Assembly (NCBI GenBank): GCA_003451645.1
Contig: DMER01000141.1
Coordinates: 473 to 5,959 of the forward strand
DNA: 5,487 nucleotides
Direction: 5' to 3'
Source: Alphaproteobacteria bacterium
GTDB taxonomy: Bacteria > Pseudomonadota > Alphaproteobacteria > Micropepsales > Micropepsaceae
Part shown: piece by piece, positions 1 through 5,487 of the stretch
How positions within the stretch are numbered: position 1 is the stretch's first letter
Layout: each line of letters begins with the position of its first letter
Translations under genes and position numbers: made by a program
Notes under the pieces: generated by a model
What the model saw: the letters and a program-made list of their open reading frames with translations, nothing else
Told to the model about the DNA's origin: nothing
The model's database searches: none

Positions 1-422
1 ATGTCCTCGAGGTTGATGCCGCCAAAGGTTGCCCCCAAAAAACGCACGCAATTGATGAATTCTTCTGTGTCGGAGGTCTCGATCTCAAGATCGATGGAGT
101 CCACATCCGCGAATCGCTTGAAGAGGACCGACTTGCCCTCCATCACCGGTTTGGCGGCCAGCGGCCCCAAGTCACCGAAGCCCAGAATCGCAGTACCATT
201 GGTGATCACGGCAACCAGATTGCCCTTGGAGGTATAATCGTAGACTTTGGCCGGGTCCTCGGCGATTGCGCGCACGGGGGCCGCCACGCCCGGCGAATAA
301 GCCAGCGACAGGTCCCGTTGCGTCGCCATGGGCTTTGAGCTGTGTATTTCCAGCTTGCCGGGTTTGGGGTGCGCGTGAAAAAGAAGCGCTTCCTCATCGG
401 TAAAGGGACGTTTTTGGGACAT
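1..422 (-). CDS. maeB: NAD(P)-dependent malic enzyme, MaeB type (N-terminal 140 residues, cut by window edge)
   Basis: Malic enzyme oxidatively decarboxylates malate to pyruvate in the cytoplasm with reduction of NAD(P)+, linking the TCA cycle to pyruvate and NADPH supply. The reverse strand reads from ATG at 422-420 ([16 protein letters not shown]) without a stop to the left edge. Visible hallmarks are a YSPGVAAPV segment at residues 42-50, whose Tyr42 matches the catalytic tyrosine of the family. [11 protein letters not shown] is at 76-86, and [12 protein letters not shown] at 91-102 carries the conserved active-site lysine region. GINLED at 135-140 ends in the Glu-Asp pair expected to bind the divalent metal. 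The NAD(P)-binding domain, and any C-terminal phosphotransacetylase-like domain as in long MaeB proteins, lie outside the window, so cofactor preference and full length cannot be judged. Only a weak AAGG lies upstream, about 12 bases from the ATG. The gene is transcribed divergently from mutS. Rhizobial homologues are called tme or dme. Confidence 0.93.
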   Translation of the reverse strand, partial: MSQKRPFTDEEALLFHAHPKPGKLEIHSSKPMATQRDLSLAYSPGVAAPVRAIAEDPAKVYDYTSKGNLVAVITNGTAILGFGDLGPLAAKPVMEGKSVLFKRFADVDSIDLEIETSDTEEFINCVRFLGATFGGINLED

Positions 423-530
423 GGTGTTGGCGAACCTTGTTGGGCGGTCTGAACGGCTGTGGCGTCCTGAGGGACCTGTGGCGCGGGGGCGCGCGCGGTG
501 GGAATGTCCTATCGATACAAGGATCGGGCT
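423..530. promoter_or_regulatory. Divergent intergenic region between malic enzyme and mutS
   Basis: These 108 bases separate the two divergent start codons and must hold, or overlap, the promoters of both genes unless transcription starts further inside the coding regions. I could not find a convincing sigma-70 -35/-10 pair with normal spacing on either strand. Visible elements are a small inverted repeat GTCC-TGAG-GGAC (464-475), a very GC-rich tract at about 481-499, and the 8-base palindrome TATCGATA at 510-517 just ahead of the mutS ribosome binding site. None of these is a recognised operator. If mutS starts at an alternative codon (498 or 504), the region is correspondingly shorter. 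Confidence 0.55.
519..523 (+). promoter_or_regulatory. Ribosome binding site of mutS (AAGGA)
   Basis: AAGGA lies 7 bases before ATG 531, which is near-ideal spacing. This is the main reason for choosing ATG 531 over the in-frame GTG 498 and ATG 504. For GTG 498 only a G-run inside a GC tract is available, and for ATG 504 the purines abut the start codon. Confidence 0.7.
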
Positions 531-3275
531 ATGACGCACAAGGACCGGCGCGCGCCGCTCGATGCTGCGCTGCGGGAGGAGGATGAGGTGCCCTATGAAG
601 TAGGGCCTGTCTCGGCTGTCCCGTCAACGCCGATGATGGCGCAGTATTGGGAGATCAAGACCGCGCATCCCGGTTACCTGCTCTTCTATCGCATGGGCGA
701 TTTCTATGAGCTGTTCTTTGAGGACGCAGTCGCTGCGGCGGACGCTCTCGACATCGCACTGACCAAGCGGGGCAAGCATCAGGGCCAAGATATCCCCATG
801 TGCGGCGTGCCTGTTCACACCGCTGAGGCCTATCTCGAACGATTGATCAGGCAAGGCCATCGCGTCGCGATTTGCGAGCAAACCGAAGATCCCGCCCTTG
901 CCAAGAAGCGCGGCGCCAAGGCCGTGGTGGCGCGCGAGGTGGTTCGCCTGGTTACGCCAGGCACACTGACGGAAGACCAGCTTCTTGATCCGCGTACTGC
1001 CAATACTTTGGCTGCCGTCGTTTGCGTGAATAAGCAATTTGCGGTGGCGTCTGTCGACATGGCGGGGGGTGCGATCCGTGCCGCCGACGTAAATGCATCG
1101 GGCCTGCATGCCGCACTCTCGCGGTTGGCGCCGAGCGAGGTGTTGTTCTCCGACGCGATTACGCAAGATCCGCGTGTCGATCCCTTGGTCAAGCAGTATG
1201 GAAAGCGGGCGGCACTGTTGCCTGCTGCTTCGCTGTCACCGGATAGCGGCGCGAGGGCGTTGCGCTCGCTCTATGGTGTCAATTCGATCGACGGTTTTGG
1301 CAGTTTTAGCCGGGCGGAGGTCGCCGCAGCGGGGGCCATCGCGCACTATCTAGAGATGACCCAGAAGGGCCGGGTGCCCGCGCTCTTGCCGCCGCAGCGT
1401 GAGGCAGACCAGGCGTTCTTGCTCATCGATCCGGCGACGCGGCGTAATCTGGAGCTCACCGAAACGCTCGAGGGCAGCCGCCGCGGCAGCCTATTACACG
1501 CGATTGACCGCAGCGTCACGGGGCCGGGCGGGCGCAGGATCGCGCAATGGCTGTTATCGCCACTGACCGAGCCCGAAGCAATCCGCGCGCGGCTGAATGC
1601 AGTTCAGCACTTTGCTGACAACGAGAATCTGCGCACCGGCCTGCGCGTGATCCTTGGCCGGGCGCCTGACATGGCGCGCGCGCTCGCGCGGCTGACATTA
1701 GGACGCGGCGGTCCGCGGGATCTCGGTGCGTTACGCGATGGGTTGCGTGCTGCATCGCAAGCGGCGGCGCAATTGGCGCAGGCTCAACTTGGCCTCTCAA
1801 TGCAGCCTGGCCTTGTCGCCGCACTGAAGGATCAAGATGGTCTTTGGTGTACAGAGTTGAATGACTTCTGCAGCGATGTCGAAGCGCTACTGGCGGCGGA
1901 GCTGCCTCTGATCGCGAGGGAGGGCGGGTTCATTGCTCCTGGTGCGGATGAAAAGCTCGATGCCGCGCGTGCGCTGCGCGATGACAGCCGCCGGGTGATC
2001 GCCGCGCTTGAGGGGCGGTTGCGAGCTGAGACAGGCATTGGCTCCCTGAAAATCAAGCACAATGCCGTGCTGGGCTATTTTATTGAAGTCAGCCAGGGCC
2101 AAGCCGACAAGATCAAGAATGATCCGGCGTTTGTACATCGCCAGACAATGGCCGGTGCGATGCGTTTCACGACGGGCGAGCTTTCTGGGCTTGCGTCGCG
2201 GATTGCCGACGCGTCAGGGGAAGCGCTTAGTCTGGAAATGGCTCACTTCGAGACCGCATGCGCTAAGGTTCGCGCCTTGGGTGGCAGGATTGCCCAGGCC
2301 GCCGATGCTCTGGCAACGTTGGATGCGCTGTGCGGGCTGGCGCAGCTGGCCATTGAGCAGGCATATTGCCGCCCAGTCCTCGATACCAGTCTGCAGTTTC
2401 ACGTGATGCGCGGCCGCCATCCGACTGTCGAGGCAGCCCTCAAGTCTGACGGCAATCAGGGCTTTGTGCCAAACGATTGTACCTTGTCGCAGGACGGACT
2501 TGGGCGCCTTTGGCTTGTTACCGGGCCCAATATGGCGGGTAAGTCGACGTTCCTGAGGCAACAAGCGCTGATTTGCATCATGGCACAAATGGGCTCTTTT
2601 GTGCCGGCAGCGTCTGCGCATATTGGCGTTGCAGACAGGCTGTTCAGCAGGGTAGGGGCGGCAGACGATCTGGCCCGCGGCCGCTCCACCTTCATGGTGG
2701 AGATGGTCGAGACGGCCACGATCCTCAACCAGGCGACACCGCGCAGCCTGGTCATCCTGGACGAAATCGGGCGCGGCACGGCGACCTATGACGGCCTGTC
2801 GATTGCCTGGGCCTGTGTTGAGCATCTGGTCAATGTCAATCAGTCGCGCGCGCTGTTCGCGACCCATTATCACGAACTGACTCAATTGGCGCAGACCTTG
2901 CCAAATGTCGCGACCGTGACCGCGCAAGTGAAGGAGTGGAAGGGCGGGATCGTCTTCTTGCACTCCATTGGTCCGGGCGCGGCGGAACGGTCTTATGGCA
3001 TCCAGGTCGCAAAGCTTGCGGGGCTGCCGCCGGCCGTTTTGCAGCGGGCGCAAGCCATTTTGTCCTCGCTTGAGAAGTCCGGGCGAGCGGGCCGTAAACT
3101 CACAGTGGCCGAGGACTTGCCACTCTTTGCGGAGCTGGCTAGGGCGGTCCCAGCGGCGCCTGTGCCATCGGCGGTCGAGGCAGCAGTTCGCGAGGCGGAT
3201 GTGGATCAATTGACACCTCGTGAGGCTCTGGACCTGCTATACCGCTTGCGGGATATGCTCAAAGACCAAGGATGA
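531..3275 (+). CDS. mutS: DNA mismatch repair protein MutS
   Basis: MutS binds base mismatches and small loops after replication and, with ATP, recruits MutL to start strand-directed repair. From ATG 531 the protein has 914 residues, longer than the 853 of E. coli, with an N-terminal extension of about 22 residues. The mismatch-recognition motif GDFYELF is at 56-62, with Phe58 and Glu60 matching the Phe-X-Glu that contacts the mismatched base. The clamp-domain segment [15 protein letters not shown] begins near 507. The ATPase domain has Walker A GPNMAGKS at 665-672, the signature GRSTFM at 717-722 with Ser719, Walker B DEIGRGT starting at Asp744-Glu745, and ATHYHEL with His779. A DLPLF at 862-866 may be a beta-clamp-binding motif. 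The C-terminus ends in [12 protein letters not shown], typical of the family. The core is complete with no frameshift. In-frame starts at GTG 498 and ATG 504 would add 11 or 9 residues, but ATG 531 has the best ribosome binding site. It is probably first in a transcription unit with the two genes downstream. Confidence 0.97.
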   Translation: MTHKDRRAPLDAALREEDEVPYEVGPVSAVPSTPMMAQYWEIKTAHPGYLLFYRMGDFYELFFEDAVAAADALDIALTKRGKHQGQDIPMCGVPVHTAEAYLERLIRQGHRVAICEQTEDPALAKKRGAKAVVAREVVRLVTPGTLTEDQLLDPRTANTLAAVVCVNKQFAVASVDMAGGAIRAADVNASGLHAALSRLAPSEVLFSDAITQDPRVDPLVKQYGKRAALLPAASLSPDSGARALRSLYGVNSIDGFGSFSRAEVAAAGAIAHYLEMTQKGRVPALLPPQREADQAFLLIDPATRRNLELTETLEGSRRGSLLHAIDRSVTGPGGRRIAQWLLSPLTEPEAIRARLNAVQHFADNENLRTGLRVILGRAPDMARALARLTLGRGGPRDLGALRDGLRAASQAAAQLAQAQLGLSMQPGLVAALKDQDGLWCTELNDFCSDVEALLAAELPLIAREGGFIAPGADEKLDAARALRDDSRRVIAALEGRLRAETGIGSLKIKHNAVLGYFIEVSQGQADKIKNDPAFVHRQTMAGAMRFTTGELSGLASRIADASGEALSLEMAHFETACAKVRALGGRIAQAADALATLDALCGLAQLAIEQAYCRPVLDTSLQFHVMRGRHPTVEAALKSDGNQGFVPNDCTLSQDGLGRLWLVTGPNMAGKSTFLRQQALICIMAQMGSFVPAASAHIGVADRLFSRVGAADDLARGRSTFMVEMVETATILNQATPRSLVILDEIGRGTATYDGLSIAWACVEHLVNVNQSRALFATHYHELTQLAQTLPNVATVTAQVKEWKGGIVFLHSIGPGAAERSYGIQVAKLAGLPPAVLQRAQAILSSLEKSGRAGRKLTVAEDLPLFAELARAVPAAPVPSAVEAAVREADVDQLTPREALDLLYRLRDMLKDQG
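3272..3275 (+). other. ATGA stop/start overlap at the mutS end
   Basis: The TGA stop of mutS (3273-3275) overlaps an ATG at 3272 that is in frame with the following gene. Such ATGA junctions are typical of translationally coupled operon genes. Here, however, the next in-frame ATG (3290) has the stronger ribosome binding site, so whether 3272 is used as a start is undecided. Confidence 0.5.
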
Positions 3276-3278
3276 ACC

Positions 3279-3284
3279 AGGGGG
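3279..3284 (+). promoter_or_regulatory. Ribosome binding site of the small membrane-protein gene (AGGGGG)
   Basis: AGGGGG lies 5 bases before ATG 3290 and can pair with the 16S 3' end through one G-U wobble. It supports ATG 3290 rather than ATG 3272, which has only a poorer AAAGA at 3261-3265. Confidence 0.5.
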
Positions 3285-3289
3285 TAAAG

Positions 3290-3832
3290 ATGTCCGGCTC
3301 CGCCGCAAATGCACTGTCTGAGTTTGATTTGCAAACAATGGTCGCGGTCGCTGCGGCCGCAATTTCGCTGGTTGCGGCGCTGATGAGTTACATGATCGCG
3401 GGGCGCCAAACCCGCATTGAAGTGCAAAGTTTGAAGCTCGCGACCGATACCGCCATCATCGGGTGGGCCAACCGGTGCCTTGCCTTATTGGCAGAAATCT
3501 ATGAGTACGCCCGGGCACCCGACAGTGCGCTGTTCCGTGAGCGGAGAATTGAGTATCTTCATATGCTGTCGAGCTTGGTTGATGAGGGGCGGTGGTTCTT
3601 CCCCAATGTCGGCAGTAAGGATGGCGACGAGGATAAGGAGCCGGCCTTTCGTGGTCACCGGCAACCCGTCCTGGACGATCTGGTGGCTGCTTATCGTGCG
3701 GTGGAGGAACTGCCTCCTGAAGCGTGTGCTGCACGCGTGTATCAGGCCCGGCGCGACTTCGTGTCTGATGTTCAGAAAGTGATCGATCCACATCAGCGCA
3801 TCAAAGCCCTTGAGCGCTTCTCAAAACTATAG
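3290..3832 (+). CDS. Uncharacterised single-pass membrane protein, about 180 residues
   Basis: I do not recognise a named family. From ATG 3290 the product has 180 residues (186 from ATG 3272). After a short acidic N-terminus (Glu11, Asp13) there is one hydrophobic helix at about 16-38, rich in Ala, Val, Leu and Met. A basic stretch (Arg39, Arg42, Lys49) follows, so the positive-inside rule suggests an outside N-terminus and a cytoplasmic body of about 140 residues. No cleavable signal peptide is evident. The soluble part looks helical and charged. Distinctive segments are DEGRWFFPN (98-106), AFRGHRQPVLDDLV (119-132) and a basic-acidic C-terminal helix around 153-178. Similar GR-FFPN and AFRG-R-PVLD patterns occur, from memory and unverified, in uncharacterised proteobacterial proteins. 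It sits between mutS and glnD with tight spacing on both sides, implying co-transcription. Codon use looks like that of its neighbours. A role in repair or nitrogen signalling is not shown by the sequence. Confidence 0.8.
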   Translation: MSGSAANALSEFDLQTMVAVAAAAISLVAALMSYMIAGRQTRIEVQSLKLATDTAIIGWANRCLALLAEIYEYARAPDSALFRERRIEYLHMLSSLVDEGRWFFPNVGSKDGDEDKEPAFRGHRQPVLDDLVAAYRAVEELPPEACAARVYQARRDFVSDVQKVIDPHQRIKALERFSKL

Positions 3833-3850
3833 GCAGAGCTTTCGTCACCG

Positions 3851-5487
3851 ATGCTTCAATCGTCACCACCGCGGCCTCCTCTCTATGACATGGCGCTTTT
3901 GCGTTCGGCGCTCACCGCAGATGTGCTGTCCAAGGACGTTAGCGGCGCAGATGCGCTGCGGGCGGTGGCGGTTCAGCGCCTGCGGCCCGCGCTGACCGAT
4001 GGCCGGGCGGCCCTAAAGGCCTGGCTTGAAGCGGGGGCCACGGGTTTGTCGGTTGCGCAAGGCTTGAGCGAGTTGCTCGATCAGCTGATCCAGGTGCTCT
4101 ACGATTTCACCGTAAAGCATGTCTTTTATGCGCAAAATCCGACGTCTGCGGAGCATTTGGCATTAGTGGCGGTGGGTGGCTATGGCAGAGGCGCGTTGGC
4201 TCCCGGTTCCGACATCGATCTGCTTTTCGTCTTGCCTTACAAGCAAACCCCTTGGGGCGAGAGCGTTGTCGAGTTCATGCTGTACGTCCTTTGGGATTTG
4301 GGTCTCAAAGTAGGCAATGCCACACGCTCGCTCGATGAGTGCATCCGGCTTTCGATTTCGGATTTCACCATTCGTACATCGATCCTTGAGGCACGCTTCC
4401 TCTGGGGCGATCAGAAGCTTTTCGATCAGTTGAAAGCTCGGTTCTGGCGCGAAGTCGTGACCGGGTCTGGCATTGACTTTGTTGACGCCAAGCTCGCGGA
4501 ACGCGGTGCCCGGCACCACACGGCGGGCGAAAGCCGGTACTTGGTGGAACCAAATGTCAAAGACGGAAAAGGGGGATTGCGAGACCTACACACCCTCTTC
4601 TGGATTGGCAAATATCTCTACCGGGTTGAGGATGTCTCCGGTCTTGTCGGCCAAGGCTTGCTCACACGCGAAGAGCTGCAGGCCTTTGTCGTGGCGGAGG
4701 CTTTTCTTTGGCAAGTCCGGTGTCACCTGCATTTTTGGGCCGGGCGTGCTGAAGAGCGTCTGACGTTTGACGCCCAGTTGGAGCTTGCGGGGCGGCTGGG
4801 CTATCACGATGCCAACCGCCAGCGCGGTGTTGAGCGGTTCATGAAGGACTACTTTCTGACAGCCAAGACCGTCGGCGATCTGACGCGCATTTTTTGCGCG
4901 GCACTTGAGGCCCAGCAGAAAAAAGCCTGGCCCATGTTGGGGCGCCTTTTCCCCGGCTTGGCGAAGCGCAAGCTAGAGGTGGCGGGTTTCCATCTTGAGT
5001 CCGGGCGGATCAATGTTGATTCCGCGGAGGTCTTTCAGAATGAGCCGCTCAATCTGATCCGCCTCTTTCATATGGCTGATGCCAAGGGCATCGATATCCA
5101 CCCAGACGCCCTCAAACATGTGACGCGTTCCCTGCACCGCATCGATGATGGCTTGCGGAACGATCCGGATGCGAACCGATTGTTCCTGGAAGTCCTGTGC
5201 TCGCGGAGAGATCCAGAGCGCGCCCTGCGGCTTATGAACGAATCTGGCGTGTTCGGACGGTTTGTCCCTGCATTCGGCCGAATTGTCGCGCAGATGCAGT
5301 TCAACATGTATCACCATTATACTGTCGATGAGCATCTTATTCGCGTCATTGGCAATTTGGCCCGGATCGAACGGGGCGAATTAAAGGATGATCATCCAGT
5401 CGCGCATGACATCATCCATAAGGTGTTGTCGCGCGAGGTGCTGTATGTCGCGGCTCTCCTGCACGACATCGCCAAGGGCACGGACCG
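3851..5487 (+). CDS. glnD: Bifunctional [PII] uridylyltransferase / uridylyl-removing enzyme GlnD (N-terminal 545 residues, cut by window edge)
   Basis: GlnD senses glutamine in the cytoplasm: it uridylylates PII proteins (GlnB/GlnK) when nitrogen is scarce and removes UMP when glutamine is high, thereby tuning glutamine synthetase and the Ntr response. The frame is open from ATG 3851 to the right edge. The nucleotidyltransferase signature GGYGRGALAPGSDIDLLF starts at residue 109, with Asp121 and Asp123 as the metal-binding pair. DGKGGLRD at 238-245 and YHHYTVDEH at 487-495 are family hallmarks. LHDIAKG at 537-543 supplies His538-Asp539 of the HD domain, which carries the uridylyl-removing activity. 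The rest of the HD domain and the two expected C-terminal ACT domains lie beyond the window, since alphaproteobacterial GlnD usually has over 900 residues. ATG 3851 is the first start after the in-frame TAG 3830-3832 of the preceding gene. It has only a poor AGAG upstream (about 12 bases away), so translation may depend on coupling. ATG 3890 is a less likely alternative. Confidence 0.96.
   Translation, partial: MLQSSPPRPPLYDMALLRSALTADVLSKDVSGADALRAVAVQRLRPALTDGRAALKAWLEAGATGLSVAQGLSELLDQLIQVLYDFTVKHVFYAQNPTSAEHLALVAVGGYGRGALAPGSDIDLLFVLPYKQTPWGESVVEFMLYVLWDLGLKVGNATRSLDECIRLSISDFTIRTSILEARFLWGDQKLFDQLKARFWREVVTGSGIDFVDAKLAERGARHHTAGESRYLVEPNVKDGKGGLRDLHTLFWIGKYLYRVEDVSGLVGQGLLTREELQAFVVAEAFLWQVRCHLHFWAGRAEERLTFDAQLELAGRLGYHDANRQRGVERFMKDYFLTAKTVGDLTRIFCAALEAQQKKAWPMLGRLFPGLAKRKLEVAGFHLESGRINVDSAEVFQNEPLNLIRLFHMADAKGIDIHPDALKHVTRSLHRIDDGLRNDPDANRLFLEVLCSRRDPERALRLMNESGVFGRFVPAFGRIVAQMQFNMYHHYTVDEHLIRVIGNLARIERGELKDDHPVAHDIIHKVLSREVLYVAALLHDIAKGTD

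Noticed and set aside
1..237. Plus-strand open frame of 78 codons at the left edge
   Set aside because: It is the reverse complement of the clearly identified malic enzyme coding sequence, whose conserved motifs are on the minus strand.
464..475. GTCC-TGAG-GGAC inverted repeat as a terminator or operator
   Set aside because: The stem is only four base pairs with no following T-run, which is expected by chance in GC-rich DNA.
624..1192. Overlapping minus-strand open frames of 180 and 120 codons within mutS
   Set aside because: Both are antisense shadows of the MutS mismatch-recognition and connector region, with no recognisable domain and no plausible gene arrangement.
2214..3209. 331-codon open frame on the minus strand inside mutS
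   Set aside because: It lies fully antisense to the conserved mutS ATPase domain. Its translation is rich in Arg, Cys, His and Gln with no recognisable motif, as expected for a shadow frame in GC-rich coding DNA.
3456..3793. Open frames of about 100 codons on both strands within the small membrane-protein gene
   Set aside because: The frame 3290-3832 has a coherent transmembrane helix, a good ribosome binding site and tight operon spacing. The competing frames have low-complexity Arg/Pro/His-rich or composition-atypical translations.
3833..3850. Possible terminator or promoter between the small gene and glnD
   Set aside because: The 18-base gap has no hairpin, no T-run and no room for a promoter, so co-transcription is simpler.
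4163..5335. Several minus-strand and one plus-strand open frame of 60-120 codons across glnD
   Set aside because: The whole region is covered by the uninterrupted GlnD frame with catalytic motifs, and the others are shadows.

Overview
The window is ordinary, densely coded chromosomal DNA from a GC-rich (about 60% by eye) bacterium, most likely an alphaproteobacterium. The protein types and gene order support this: a MaeB-type malic enzyme diverges from mutS, and mutS is followed by glnD. From memory, the same neighbourhood occurs in rhizobia (in Sinorhizobium meliloti, tme, mutS and glnD are adjacent), so Hyphomicrobiales or a relative is a reasonable guess. Genus cannot be told from this sequence.

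Layout: positions 1-422 (minus strand) hold the first 140 residues of an NAD(P)-dependent malic enzyme, which runs off the left edge. A 108-base divergent intergenic region (423-530) separates it from mutS (531-3275, plus strand), a complete DNA mismatch-repair ATPase. Next comes a small gene (3290-3832, or 3272-3832 with an ATGA overlap on mutS) for an unrecognised single-pass membrane protein of about 180 residues. It is followed after 18 bases by glnD (from 3851), encoding the bifunctional PII uridylyltransferase/uridylyl-removing enzyme. glnD is cut by the right edge just after the His-Asp pair of its HD domain.

mutS, the small membrane-protein gene and glnD are tightly packed on one strand with no visible terminator between them, so they probably form one transcription unit. 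The functions differ (mismatch repair, unknown, nitrogen-status signalling), so this looks like a conserved housekeeping cluster rather than a dedicated pathway. I found no RNA genes, mobile elements, CRISPR arrays, large repeats or defence-type systems. The least explained item is the small membrane protein between mutS and glnD. It is also notable for lying in the same reading frame as glnD, with a single TAG between them.
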